Notes: generated from the sequence alone by a model not told the origin. A DNA stretch of 64,000 nucleotides from Ga0077555 sp964500805 (GCA_964500805.1 CAZCQH010000014.1:48064-112063), one strand, 5' to 3'; shown: positions 52,161 to 61,543, counted from the first letter of the stretch. Made by a program: numbers and translations.

Positions 52161-52481
52161 ATGGGTTGGATCTACCTCTTACTCGCCGGTGTTTTCGAAA
52201 TCGGATTTACAACCTCCATGCGCTACATGGACTGGTCGCTAAGGCCATTGCCGATCATCTCATTTCTGATTTGCTCGGTCTTGAGCTTCGGGCTGCTGAT
52301 TGCGGCGACGAAGAGCATTCCGCTTGGCACCGCCTATGCTGTTTGGACCGGCATCGGGGCGGCGGGAACGGCGCTCCTCGGCATCGCCTACTACAGCGAG
52401 CCGGCAGCGTCATGGCGGCTCGTCTTCCTGGTCATGCTGATCGGCTCGATCATCGGGTTGAAGCTGGTTGCCGCGGAGTAG
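52161..52481 (+). CDS. Small multidrug resistance transporter (SugE/Gdx-like)
   Basis: The 106-residue protein has four membrane helices and the SMR signature with the essential E13 in LLAGVFEIGFTTSMRY. IPLGTAYAVWTGIGAAGTALLGI matches the SugE/Gdx branch, many of which export guanidinium, rather than EmrE-type drug exporters. In Gdx the helix after E13 reads differently (WAVGLK type), so function is tentative. GAGGAAAGCG precedes the ATG, 13 bp after hslV. Confidence 0.85.
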   Translation: MGWIYLLLAGVFEIGFTTSMRYMDWSLRPLPIISFLICSVLSFGLLIAATKSIPLGTAYAVWTGIGAAGTALLGIAYYSEPAASWRLVFLVMLIGSIIGLKLVAAE

Positions 52482-52520
52482 TTGCGACAGGGAGCGGCCG
52501 CCGGAGCGTAAACAAAATTC

Positions 52521-52535
52521 GAACATTCAATGAAC
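52521..52535. promoter_or_regulatory. LexA-type SOS box upstream of nrdJ
   Basis: GAACATTCAATGAAC fits GAAC-N7-GAAC exactly. It lies 5 bp upstream of the -35 element of the nrdJ promoter, where a bound LexA would interfere with RNA polymerase. Confidence 0.72.
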
Positions 52536-52540
52536 ATAAC

Positions 52541-52569
52541 TTGACTCCAGGGGGCCGCGGGGCTATATT
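52541..52569 (+). promoter_or_regulatory. nrdJ promoter
   Basis: TTGACT and TATATT are separated by exactly 17 bp, a near-consensus housekeeping promoter 38 bp before the nrdJ ATG. Confidence 0.7.
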
Positions 52570-52607
52570 TTCTAGAGTTCATCGGTGTTGTCTCGCGTGT
52601 CCCCGTC

Positions 52608-55286
52608 ATGTCCGCCTCCTCTTCAGGTCCCGCCAAGCTGCCGCTGATCTCCGAGCACATCTGGGATCTGAAGTATCGCTTGAAGGCAGCCGACGGCCGC
52701 CCCCTCGACGTCACCCTCGCCGACACTTGGCGCAGGGTGGCTCGGGCGGCCGCCAGCACCGAAAAGAAGCGGAGCCGGCAGCGGTGGGAAGACAAATTTT
52801 TCGAGGCCATGAACGACATGGCGTTCTTGCCGGCCGGCCGCATCATCGCCGGCGCGGGTAGCGGGCGGGACGTGACGCTCTTCAACTGCTTCGTCATGGG
52901 ACGCATCGGAGATGACCTCACCTCGATTTTCGACAACGTCAAGGAAGCCGCGCTGACCATGCAGCGCGGTGGCGGCATCGGCCACGATTTCTCGACCTTG
53001 AGGCCGGAGGGGGCGCTCGTCCACAGCGTCGGCGCAGGCGCTTCCGGCCCCGTGAGCTTCATGGACGTGTGGGATGCCATGTGCCGCACAATCATGTCAG
53101 CCGGGCAGCGACGCGGCGCAATGATGGCGACGATGCGCTGCGATCATCCGGACATCGAGGCGTTCATTGCCGCCAAGTCCGATCCCAACCGGCTGCGCAA
53201 CTTCAATCTGTCGGTGCTGGTGACGGATGCCTTCATGGCGGCTGTACGCGAAGATCGGGAGTGGGCACTCGCCTTCGAGGGCAAGATCTTCCGAACGGTC
53301 CGGGCGCGCGAGCTCTGGAACCGCATCATGCGGGCGACGTATGACTTCGCCGAGCCGGGGGTGATCTTCATCGACCGGATCAACGCTCGGAACAATCTCC
53401 GCTACTGCGAAGAGATCCACGCCACGAATCCGTGCGGCGAGCAACCGCTGCCGCCTTATGGAGCGTGCCTGCTCGGCTCGATCAACCTCGCACGCCTCGT
53501 CGAGCGGCCATTCGAAGCCAACGCCCACATTCCACCCGCTCGGCTCGAAGAGCTTGCGGCGCTGGGCGTGCGCCTTCTCGACAATGTGATCGACGTGTCG
53601 GCGTATCCGTTGCCGGCACAGCGGCGGGAGGCCAAGGCAAAGCGGCGGATCGGGCTCGGCATCACAGGTCTTGGCGATGCGCTGATCATGTGCGGCCAGC
53701 GCTACGGCAGCAGCAGCGCTGCCGCGCTCGCTGGCGCGTGGATGGCGGCGATCGAGCGCGCAGCCTACGAAGCCAGTGCCGAGCTCGCCCGCGAAAAGGG
53801 CGCATTCCCGCTTTTCCAGGCGGAGCCGTTTCTTGCCTCGCCCAACGTTGCGCGGCTCCCCGATAGCGTGCGCCGTGCACTTTCACAGCACGGTATTCGA
53901 AACGGATGCGTGACGTCGATCGCGCCGACGGGAACCATTTCTCTGCTCGCTGGAAACGTTTCGAGCGGCATCGAGCCCGTATTCGACTTCCGCTATACGC
54001 GACGGGTTCGAGAGGCCGACAAGACAGTGCGCGAGGAAGCGGTCGAGGACTGGGCACACGCGCTCTTTCGCGCCCGCTTCGGCCCCGATGCGGCTCTGCC
54101 GCCGGCATTCGTCACTGCGGGTGAGCTCAGCCCTCGCGAGCACCTCGTCATGCAGGCAGCCGTGCAGGCGCACGTCGACAGCTCGATTTCGAAGACCATC
54201 AATTGTCCGGCTGATCTGCCGTTCGAAGCGTTCCGGCAAATCTATGCCGAGGCGGACGCTCTCGGCCTCAAGGGATGCACAACGTTCCGGCCCAACCTGG
54301 TCACAGGATCCGTTCTCGAGATCGATCAAGCGGCGCGCGCGCCGCAGCCGAAGCCTGCGGCGCCGGTCGAGCTCCAGAGCGCCGCGCTCTCCGGAGCAGC
54401 GCAACCCGCCAGCCAGCTGGTGGCGCGAGAGGCCGCGCCGCGCGCACGTGACACGGCAGGCCGAGCGAGCGTCGTCTACATGGCGCCGCCGCTCGAGCGC
54501 GACCCGGTGCTGCAGGGTTACACCTACAAGCTGAAGTGGGCGCAGAGCGATCATGCGATCTATGTGACAATCAACGACATCGAGCAGGATGGCCGGCGCC
54601 GGCCGTTCGAGATCTTCATCAATACGCGCAATCTCGAGCACTATGCCTGGACAGTGGCGCTCACGCGAATGATCAGCGCTGTGTTCCGCCGTGGCGGCGA
54701 TATCAGCTTCGTCGCCGAGGAGCTGAAGGCGGTGTTCGACCCGCAGGGCGGGCAATGGATGAACGGGCGCTACGTCCCGAGCTTGCTGGCGGCGATCGGG
54801 GAGATCGTAGAAACCCATCTGCGTCGCATCGGGTGGCTGCAGCAGGATGCATCGCTCGGGCCGTTCGACGACCATGAACGACAGCCTGTCCAGCTGCTCG
54901 CCGAACGGAATGGCGAACGTGATGTCGACGACGGACCGCGAGCGCACCAGGACCCGCACGACGGTGAGCGCTGGCGTCCAGTTCTACACGCCGCATCCGG
55001 CGGCGATGCACTCGGGCAGCCAACGGCTCGCGGGGGCGGAAAGGTTTCAGGAGCTGAAACGGTCAGCGACTCAGACGCGACCGCATTCCTGAGTGACCGC
55101 ACTGTGCCTCGTGAGGCAGCATCAGGTCCGACGCACCGGCAGATGGCCCAGCATCAGCCGGCCTCGTCAACGGCTGCCGTGTCAGGCAAACTCGGCAGGC
55201 TTTGCCCGCGCTGCCACGCCGGCCATCTCGTGTCGCAGTCTGGCTGCTTGATCTGTCGTGAGTGCGGTTACTCGCACTGTGGCTGA
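52608..55286 (+). CDS. nrdJ: Adenosylcobalamin-dependent (class II) ribonucleotide reductase
   Basis: NrdJ reduces ribonucleotides to deoxyribonucleotides with a B12-generated radical, independent of oxygen. The 892-residue protein has the N-terminal LFNCFVMG cysteine (C94), GGGIGHDFSTLRP, NPCGEQPLPPYGACLLGSINLARLV (radical-site Cys, C276), SIAPTGTISLLAGNVSSGIEP and a TSCPD domain near residues 640-740 (KLKWAQSDHAIYVTINDIEQDG). The C-terminus ends in a zinc-ribbon-like CPRCHAGHLVSQSGCLICRECG, likely the thioredoxin relay. The linker between TSCPD and zinc ribbon is unusually polar and low complexity. The ATG at 52608 lacks a strong ribosome binding site. Confidence 0.95.
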   Translation: MSASSSGPAKLPLISEHIWDLKYRLKAADGRPLDVTLADTWRRVARAAASTEKKRSRQRWEDKFFEAMNDMAFLPAGRIIAGAGSGRDVTLFNCFVMGRIGDDLTSIFDNVKEAALTMQRGGGIGHDFSTLRPEGALVHSVGAGASGPVSFMDVWDAMCRTIMSAGQRRGAMMATMRCDHPDIEAFIAAKSDPNRLRNFNLSVLVTDAFMAAVREDREWALAFEGKIFRTVRARELWNRIMRATYDFAEPGVIFIDRINARNNLRYCEEIHATNPCGEQPLPPYGACLLGSINLARLVERPFEANAHIPPARLEELAALGVRLLDNVIDVSAYPLPAQRREAKAKRRIGLGITGLGDALIMCGQRYGSSSAAALAGAWMAAIERAAYEASAELAREKGAFPLFQAEPFLASPNVARLPDSVRRALSQHGIRNGCVTSIAPTGTISLLAGNVSSGIEPVFDFRYTRRVREADKTVREEAVEDWAHALFRARFGPDAALPPAFVTAGELSPREHLVMQAAVQAHVDSSISKTINCPADLPFEAFRQIYAEADALGLKGCTTFRPNLVTGSVLEIDQAARAPQPKPAAPVELQSAALSGAAQPASQLVAREAAPRARDTAGRASVVYMAPPLERDPVLQGYTYKLKWAQSDHAIYVTINDIEQDGRRRPFEIFINTRNLEHYAWTVALTRMISAVFRRGGDISFVAEELKAVFDPQGGQWMNGRYVPSLLAAIGEIVETHLRRIGWLQQDASLGPFDDHERQPVQLLAERNGERDVDDGPRAHQDPHDGERWRPVLHAASGGDALGQPTARGGGKVSGAETVSDSDATAFLSDRTVPREAASGPTHRQMAQHQPASSTAAVSGKLGRLCPRCHAGHLVSQSGCLICRECGYSHCG

Positions 55287-55592
55287 GGACGCTGGCGGCG
55301 CGGTCGCCCCCAGCCTCTAATGACCACGGCAGCCCCATCGCCATCTGTGTCGACCGCTTGCGCGCTGAAGCCCACCAAGGCAGGAGCCTCGAAAGAGCCG
55401 CGCGGCGCATTGTTCGCCTACGGTTATTCAGTAGCGCGCCAGTGCTCGATCTGCCCGCGAGCGATGCTGCCGTTCATCATGGTTTGCGAAGTAGCGTGGC
55501 AAACCCGGTCATTCGGCCGATACTCACCATCATGTCTGGGCTCAACGCGGCGCCCGAGCGCGGGCCTCCGTCGCGCGTTTCAAGCAATGGTC
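55287..55592. other. Intergenic region after nrdJ
   Basis: About 306 bp with no convincing terminator. The frame of the next gene stays open upstream of its chosen start, but the residues (Ser/Pro/Ala-rich with scattered Cys) do not look like a conserved domain. Confidence 0.4.
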
Positions 55593-57746
55593 ATGCCGAA
55601 CGGTTCGATGCAAAGGTGTTTGACTGCGAAAGCGTGCATCGCGCGAAGCTGTGTGCTTGCCTTTTTGCTGCTGACAGTCCTGCCTTGGACGAGCGTCGCT
55701 AGAGCCACCGGCAGCTCCGACACGGCAGACTTGAGCGTGGATGCTCTCGTTCAGAAACTGACCGCGGGTTCGTTCACGCTCGTCGATGTCGACGGCCGAC
55801 TCCTTGGGCAACGCGTTCAAATCGGGGAGCCCCCCGAGCACCTGACCGTCGCATCAATCGCCGAAACGCTGCACCGCGCCGTACTCTCCGATGACCAGTC
55901 CGTCCGCCTGTGGCAGTTCTTTGGTGAGGACATCAATGCGCGCATGGCGACATTGCCGGTGGTGAAGGCATTGATTGCGGCAAGCCGGAGTCCGAAGGCG
56001 CGAAAGCCGCTGTGGAGCGCGCTGGTTGCCTTGGCACGCGAGCACGATGTCGGGTCACGTGACCGCGACAATTCGCTTCTCGGCGTTTTCGAACGCCACC
56101 GAACCGAAATCCTGCCGCTCTTCGGCGAAGCTCGCGAGACGGAAGAGTCGGGCGACGACATGGTCGAACTCCTGCTGGAGACGCAGATTTTCGGCGACGA
56201 CTTCGACAAAGGTGTCGACTGGCTGAGCGCCTACGATCCAGCTCCCCTTGCGCGGAAGATGGAGCGCGAGAGGGCCCTCGGAAAGCCGGTGCCATGGGAG
56301 GCTGCAGCATTCTGGTCGATGGTCCGGTGGAAAGACGCGCGTTTGGTCTCGAAAGCGTCCAAGCCACCCCGCACGCTGGCGGCGCTCGATCATATCGGTG
56401 AATCTTTCGTCATTATCTTTAATTGCCTCCATGATATGAACCCGAAATACCGCGAGGCGATGGCTTATGGACTCGGACCGACCGAAGTCTTCAATCTCGT
56501 CGTCGGTGGCGAAGCCGAGCTCTACCGGTTGGGAACTTCAACGTACCGCGACCACCTCCACACCGTCATCATGCGCGGCATACGAGAGAGCGGATCATTC
56601 GAGTCGTTTCTCGAAAAGGCCGCGCCCGCTTGGCTCGGCCCGGAAGCGGTCGCTGCCTCGTCGCGCAGGGCGATGATCTTCTTGAGGATCGCCTCAACCT
56701 TCGGGCTGCTCGAACAGGTGATCGGCTATGTTCGCGATCGTAGCCGTTTCGTGGTGGCCGGCATCGCTTCGCTCAGCGATCCCCGTCACTTCGAGGGAAA
56801 TGGCGGTGTGATAATGGACATATTGACGTCTCCGGCCAGGTCGACGGCGATCACACAGTTCAAGAGTGCGCTTCTGGATCAGCTCTATGCCCGCCTCAAC
56901 GGTGAGGTCGATACGACCGCCCGCAGCGTCTATGGCAGTCTGCTCTCGGTCTATCAAACCGTAACTGGCGATCGCCGCGACCGCGCCATAGATCGCGACT
57001 TCCCCCTCGACGATTCGATCGTGCAATTGTCGTTCGACCGGCTTTTCACCCGCGACGGCACTGGCGGTCACGTCCACCGCATGTTCATGCGGATGGATCA
57101 GGACGTCGATGCGGTGACGACGTACACCAACTTCCGAGCCATCATGCAATCGCGATCCGCGGCCGTTTTCGAGGCGCGCGACCATGTCATCTTTCGGATC
57201 GCCGCGCGCCGTCGGCTCATCGAAATCTACGTGAACAAGCCGACAGCGGCAGGCTTGAAAGAGGGGATCGTGGGCATCACCGCTGCGCTCCGCGGCCTGC
57301 GCGTCGAGACCGTCATCGGTCGCGGGCACACGTCCATCGTCAAGCCGATGAAATCGAATGCGCGTCAAATTCTCGGCGATCGCATGGCCGATGTTGCAAC
57401 CATCTTCGTCGGGACCTGTGGCGGTGATGCAGCCGTACGAGGTCTCATTGACACGTTCGGCTACCGTTCGTTCGTCGCCTCGCGTTCGACCGGACGGATG
57501 ACTGTCAATAACGCCCTGATCACTGGGTACATCGATGCGTTGCTCGCTCTACCCGACAATGGACGGCTCGACCTCGAGGCGGTCGTGGCGAAAAGTCTCG
57601 CGCCGTTCATGCGAGGCGGCGGCAGAGAGGAACTGCGCAACGATGCGAGTCTCTACCGCCTTGCTACCACGACGGTTCTGACCGCGCGCCTCTTCGCTGC
57701 ACATGTGCGCGGGATTGCACCGAAAGATCCACAGATCGATTGGTAA
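55593..57746 (+). CDS. Large exported protein with possible caspase-like His/Cys pair
   Basis: The protein is 717 residues from the ATG at 55593 (MPNGSMQRCLTAKACIARSCVLAFLLLTVLPWTSVARA), giving a clear signal peptide; a start at 55320 would add 91 unlikely residues. Most of the body is helical without recognised domain. Near the C-terminus VETVIGRGHTSIV is followed, 30 residues later, by VATIFVGTCGGDAA and then FVASRSTGRMTVNNALITGYIDALL. The strand-GH and strand-x-C-GG arrangement (H579, C609) is what caspase-like (clan CD) peptidases show. That is inference. The gene is the last before tRNA-Sec. Confidence 0.68.
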   Translation: MPNGSMQRCLTAKACIARSCVLAFLLLTVLPWTSVARATGSSDTADLSVDALVQKLTAGSFTLVDVDGRLLGQRVQIGEPPEHLTVASIAETLHRAVLSDDQSVRLWQFFGEDINARMATLPVVKALIAASRSPKARKPLWSALVALAREHDVGSRDRDNSLLGVFERHRTEILPLFGEARETEESGDDMVELLLETQIFGDDFDKGVDWLSAYDPAPLARKMERERALGKPVPWEAAAFWSMVRWKDARLVSKASKPPRTLAALDHIGESFVIIFNCLHDMNPKYREAMAYGLGPTEVFNLVVGGEAELYRLGTSTYRDHLHTVIMRGIRESGSFESFLEKAAPAWLGPEAVAASSRRAMIFLRIASTFGLLEQVIGYVRDRSRFVVAGIASLSDPRHFEGNGGVIMDILTSPARSTAITQFKSALLDQLYARLNGEVDTTARSVYGSLLSVYQTVTGDRRDRAIDRDFPLDDSIVQLSFDRLFTRDGTGGHVHRMFMRMDQDVDAVTTYTNFRAIMQSRSAAVFEARDHVIFRIAARRRLIEIYVNKPTAAGLKEGIVGITAALRGLRVETVIGRGHTSIVKPMKSNARQILGDRMADVATIFVGTCGGDAAVRGLIDTFGYRSFVASRSTGRMTVNNALITGYIDALLALPDNGRLDLEAVVAKSLAPFMRGGGREELRNDASLYRLATTTVLTARLFAAHVRGIAPKDPQIDW

Positions 57747-57935
57747 GCGCGCGCCTTCACGTGCTCTACAACCGCTTCCGCCCATACGGCCTCTTCGGCA
57801 TTGCTGCCGCTGCGACACGCCCTTCGGCCCCACATAGCGAACTTCCTGGCGGGCGCGTCGCGAAGCCGTCACGCTTCGCCCTAACGTGAAATAACAGTCG
57901 CTAGAAAAGAACCATCGCTCATATCGAGGAAGGCT

Positions 57936-58030
57936 TGGCGGAGGAGGCAGGAGTCGAACCCACCAAGAGCCGTCTTGCGACCCTCCCCGGATTTGAAGTC
58001 CGGACGCCCCACCGGGGACGATTCTCCTCC
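57936..58030 (-). tRNA. selC: tRNA-Sec (anticodon TCA)
   Basis: The minus strand folds as selenocysteine tRNA: acceptor GGAGGAG paired with CTCCTCC, discriminator G and encoded CCA; anticodon stem CCGGA/TCCGG with loop CTTCAAA carrying TCA (57994-57996); a long variable arm GAGGGTCGCAAGACGGCTC and a T arm with TTCGACT. At 95 nt it fits the long-arm bacterial tRNA-Sec class and closely resembles the E. coli tRNA in the GGACTTCAAATCC and GGTTCGACTCCTG parts. It would decode UGA with SelB. selA is 21 kb away in this window. Confidence 0.95.
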
Positions 58031-58340
58031 GCCGGCGAGTTTAGCGGAGCACGAAGGAATTGCCACTGGCATCGTAAGCCAAGGCATCGTGTGCCTTCCG
58101 TCATCTCCGAATCAGGCTGAGAGCGAGGCGACCGCTTGACGTCGCAATGCGCGTCTCGACGCGCGTGACCGGAAGCGGTCAGCAACACGAGAAATCGGCG
58201 GCCGTCGACAGCGTGATGGACGCGTAAGCACCGTCGCGCTCAAAAAAAGCGAAAGGACGCCTCACGCACGAATGAGGTGGCCGCGCGCAACTCGAAAAGC
58301 TCAGGATCGACTTTGCCCGCCGAGCGGATCGGCCGGCTTT
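58031..58340. other. Intergenic region upstream of tRNA-Sec
   Basis: A 310-bp stretch between tRNA-Sec and the MetE-like gene with short hairpin-forming repeats (for example GCGCGTCTCGACGCGC near 58149) and a short A tract at 58241-58247. No protein gene or clear promoter seen. Confidence 0.4.
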
Positions 58341-59375
58341 TCAGGCGCCGGTCAACTCGCGCCGTACGATCGCGGCTCCGTCGGCAAGCGCCTTGAGCTT
58401 GCCGAAGGCAACCTCGCGCGAGAGGTACTTCATCCCGCAGTCTGGCGCCGGAACGAGGCGATCGGCAGACAGGTGCCTGAGGCCCGCCCTTATTCGGTCG
58501 GCGACCCGATCCGCCGTTTCGATTTTCGGATCGGCAAGATCCAGCACGCCGAGCATCACCTGCTTCGGCGCGAGGCGCTGAAGCACCTCCAAATCGAGCT
58601 TCGGCTGCGCGCTCTCGATCGAGATCGTCTCGGCCGCGCTCGCCGCCAGCTCCTCGAGAAACGCGTAGGCGTTCGGCTTCGACTCGCCCGGCACGACCAT
58701 GCCGTAGCCGAAGCAGATGTGAACCACCGTCGGCACCTTGATCCCCTGCAGCGCGCGATCGATGGCCTTCACCGCGTACTTCTTTGCGGCGGCCGGATCA
58801 TTGCGCACCCACGGCTCGTCGAGCTGGATCACGTCGACGCCCGACTTGACGAGATCGTGCGCCTCCTCATTGACGGCCGCAGCCAGATCCATCGCCAGCG
58901 CCTCGGGGTCCTTGTAGTGCTCGTCCTTCGCCTGCTGGCCCATGGTGAAGGGGCCCGGCAGCGTCATCTTGATGATTCGGTCGGTGTTGCGGCGCAGGAA
59001 CTCGGTGTCACGCGTCGCAACCGGGCGCGTGCGGCGGACCTTGGCCGTAATGCGCGGTACGAGCGTCTTGCCGGAGCGTGCCATCACCTCACCGGGATTG
59101 CCCGTGTCGACGCCGTCAAGAGCTGTCGCGAAGTGGTTCGAGTAGCTCTCGCGGCGCATCTCGCCGTCGGTGATGATGTCGATGCCGGCGCGCTCCATGT
59201 CGCGAATGGCGATGATCGTGGCGTCATCCTGCGCCTGTGCAAGGTGGGGTTCCGGAATGCGCCAAAGCTCCTTCAAGCGCGTGCGCGGGACGATTTTCGA
59301 CAGACGCGCGCGGTCGATCAGCCAATCGGGCTGCGGGTAGCTGCCGACGACGGTCGTGTAGAGGAGCTTTTGCAT
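58341..59375 (-). CDS. Cobalamin-independent methionine-synthase-like protein (MetE C-terminal type)
   Basis: A 344-residue stand-alone relative of the MetE catalytic half: TTVVGSYPQPDW, DGEMRRESYSNHFA, IQLDEPWVRND, VVHICFGYG (zinc His/Cys region) and VPAPDCGMKYLSREVAFGKLKAL (zinc Cys). Its length is about 45% of full MetE, so it belongs to the short family that transfers methyl groups to thiols or demethylates compounds rather than to classical MetE. The ATG at 59375 (MQKLLYTTVVGSYP) is chosen; upstream in-frame residues look non-coding. It is divergent from the aldolase gene. Confidence 0.85.
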   Translation of the reverse strand: MQKLLYTTVVGSYPQPDWLIDRARLSKIVPRTRLKELWRIPEPHLAQAQDDATIIAIRDMERAGIDIITDGEMRRESYSNHFATALDGVDTGNPGEVMARSGKTLVPRITAKVRRTRPVATRDTEFLRRNTDRIIKMTLPGPFTMGQQAKDEHYKDPEALAMDLAAAVNEEAHDLVKSGVDVIQLDEPWVRNDPAAAKKYAVKAIDRALQGIKVPTVVHICFGYGMVVPGESKPNAYAFLEELAASAAETISIESAQPKLDLEVLQRLAPKQVMLGVLDLADPKIETADRVADRIRAGLRHLSADRLVPAPDCGMKYLSREVAFGKLKALADGAAIVRRELTGA

Positions 59376-59589
59376 CGGGAGGTCCGCAGGAATTGAGCGA
59401 CGCTCGAAACGGCCGGGTTCAACGAGAGCCAAGCTGGCACGCCCAGGAAGACGAGACAAGCGCGCCCCGAGTACAGCTGGTTGCCGGATCGGCGCCAACA
59501 GCATTGGCCCTCCCGTACGCACGTCTGCTAGCCTCCCACCAAGCAGTCGTGCCGCGAAAGGCGGCGAGAGCAATCAAGTGGAGAGGACC

Positions 59590-60363
59590 ATGCAGCCCAA
59601 TCGTATGCGCGCCGGAGTCGAGCGTGGCGAGCCGCAGATCGGCACCTGGCTGACGCTGGTGCGCAATCCGTCGATCCTGGCGCTGATGAAGGCGGCGGGT
59701 CTCGACTTTGCGCGCGTCGACATGGAGCATACCTCGCTCACCATCGAGACGATTGCGGATATGGCGGTGCTCGCTCGCGCCCTCGACTTCCCCATCGCGG
59801 TGCGCCCGCCGAAAGCGAACCGGGAATGGATCACGCGGCTACTCGATGTCGGCGTGTGGAATCTGCATTGCCCGCAGGTCGAATCCGCGGCGCATGCGGC
59901 CGAGATCGTCGCGGCTTCGCGCTATGCGCCGCGCGGCTTGCGCGGCAATGGCGGCCTCTCGGCGGCGACCGACTTCGAAACCGGGATGAGCCTTGCCGAG
60001 CGCCGCGCTTTCGCCAATAAGCAGGTCTTCGTGACGGTGATGATCGAGACGGCGGATGCGTTCCGCGATCTCGATGCCATTGCCGCCATGGACGGCATCG
60101 ATGCGCTGACCCTCGGCCCCGCGGATCTCGCGCAGGATCTCGGCGTGTTCGGCAAACCGGAGCAGGCGCGGGTGCTCGACGAGAAACGCGACCTGATCCT
60201 GGCGGCGGCACGCAAGCACGGCAAAACCTGCGCTATGCTCTGTTTCAGCGCAGCTGAGGTCAAGAAATGGAAAGACCTCGGCGCCCTCATCCTCGCCTAT
60301 TCGAGCGACGCCGATATTCTGCACTCCGGCTTCAGCAAGGCGATGGCCGAATTGAAGGGGTGA
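59590..60363 (+). CDS. HpcH/HpaI family aldolase
   Basis: A 257-residue metal-dependent class II aldolase of the HpcH/HpaI (4-hydroxy-2-oxoheptanedioate aldolase-like) family. IGTWLTLVRNPSI, DFARVDMEHTSL, VRPPKANREWI, VTVMIETADAFRDL (metal Glu) and LTLGPADLAQDLG (metal Asp) are the expected motifs. It would cleave 2-oxo-4-hydroxy acids to pyruvate or an analogue. GGAGAGGACC precedes the ATG at 59590. Confidence 0.88.
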   Translation: MQPNRMRAGVERGEPQIGTWLTLVRNPSILALMKAAGLDFARVDMEHTSLTIETIADMAVLARALDFPIAVRPPKANREWITRLLDVGVWNLHCPQVESAAHAAEIVAASRYAPRGLRGNGGLSAATDFETGMSLAERRAFANKQVFVTVMIETADAFRDLDAIAAMDGIDALTLGPADLAQDLGVFGKPEQARVLDEKRDLILAAARKHGKTCAMLCFSAAEVKKWKDLGALILAYSSDADILHSGFSKAMAELKG

Positions 60364-60417
60364 GGGCACCCTGCCTTCACGCCTTTGCACGGGGTGGAGG
60401 TCGCGCGTGTGCCAGCC

Positions 60418-61404
60418 TCACTCTTCCGGCTTGATGTTGGCCTTCTGTGCAATGGCCTTCATCTCCGCGATCTCTTTCGTCAGGCGCGATTGCCAATCGT
60501 CCATCTTCTTGAAGCCCGGGTCGAAGCCGAGCTTGACAAGGCGCTCGGCAACGCCCGGGTTGTTGATCGTGTCCTCGACGACGCTGATGAGCTTGGCGCG
60601 CACGTCGGCCGGAACACCCTTCGGCAGCGCGAACGCCAGCCACGCCTCGATGTCGACGTCCTTGATTCCGAGCTCAGCGAAGGTCGGCACGTCCGGCATG
60701 AAGGCCGAGCGCTTGCCCGAGAATACCGCGAGCGCACGCACCTTGCCTTCCTCGACCCGCGGCTTGGTCGCCGTCACCGTGTCGACGGAAAAAGCAACGT
60801 GCTTGCCCATGATATCCTGCATCGCCGGCGCACTGCCCTTGTAGGGCACGTGCACCATGTCAATGCCCGCGGCGTTCTTGAAGATCTCGCCCGCGAAATG
60901 CGACAGCGTCGCGGTGCCGTAGGACGCGAGCGTGAGTTTGCCGGGCGCCGCTTTCGCTGCCGCGATCAGGCCAGCCACATCTTTCACCGGATGATCGGCA
61001 TAGGTGAGGAGCGTCAGCGCCACGCTTGCGACGGTGCCAATCGGCTCAAAGTCCTTGACAGGGTCCACCGGCAGATCGGTTCGCACGGCTGCCGGAAACA
61101 CGAACACAGAGCTCGAGCCCGAGAGGATCGTGTGACCATCGGGCGGCGCCGACGCCACCTCGCGCGCCGCGATCATGGTCCCTCCTCCCGGCTTGTTCTG
61201 GACGATCACCGGCTTGCCAAGCCGTTGCTGCATCTCACCGGCAATAAGGCGGCCGAAGATGTCGCCGGCGCCACCCGGCGGGAACGGCACGACCAGATTG
61301 ACGGGCTTTTCCGGGAAGGTGCCCTGGGCGTTGACCGGGCCTGCGGCGAGGCTCGCTGCGAGACCAGCAGCGGCGAGCGCGATCGAGAGTGTTCGACGGA
61401 TCAT
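60418..61404 (-). CDS. Bug-family (TctC-type) periplasmic solute-binding protein
   Basis: The 328-residue protein has a signal peptide (RRTLSIALAAAGLAASLAAGPVNA), then EKPVNLVVPFPPGGAGDIFGRLIAGEMQQRLGKPVIVQNKPGGGTMIAAREVASAPPDGHTILSG, the classic Bug/TctC start, and MVHVPYKGSAPAMQDIMGKH. It binds a carboxylate or aromatic acid for tripartite tricarboxylate transport. The TctA/TctB membrane partners are not next to it. It is convergent with the aldolase. Confidence 0.9.
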   Translation of the reverse strand: MIRRTLSIALAAAGLAASLAAGPVNAQGTFPEKPVNLVVPFPPGGAGDIFGRLIAGEMQQRLGKPVIVQNKPGGGTMIAAREVASAPPDGHTILSGSSSVFVFPAAVRTDLPVDPVKDFEPIGTVASVALTLLTYADHPVKDVAGLIAAAKAAPGKLTLASYGTATLSHFAGEIFKNAAGIDMVHVPYKGSAPAMQDIMGKHVAFSVDTVTATKPRVEEGKVRALAVFSGKRSAFMPDVPTFAELGIKDVDIEAWLAFALPKGVPADVRAKLISVVEDTINNPGVAERLVKLGFDPGFKKMDDWQSRLTKEIAEMKAIAQKANIKPEE

Positions 61405-61543
61405 AAAGCGCCTATGATTTATGGAATGCTTGGTGGCCAGACGACCGTCTCACGCACACAGTTCGGGCGTCAAGGCGGGTGACCCTTGCGCCCTCCCCGC
61501 CCTTTGCCGCTACAATGCCCGCCTGCATCAACGCGAGGCCCTC

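Noticed and set aside
57747..58340. A selenoprotein near tRNA-Sec
   Set aside because: No frame with an in-frame TGA flanked by conserved coding sequence was found in the neighbouring region.
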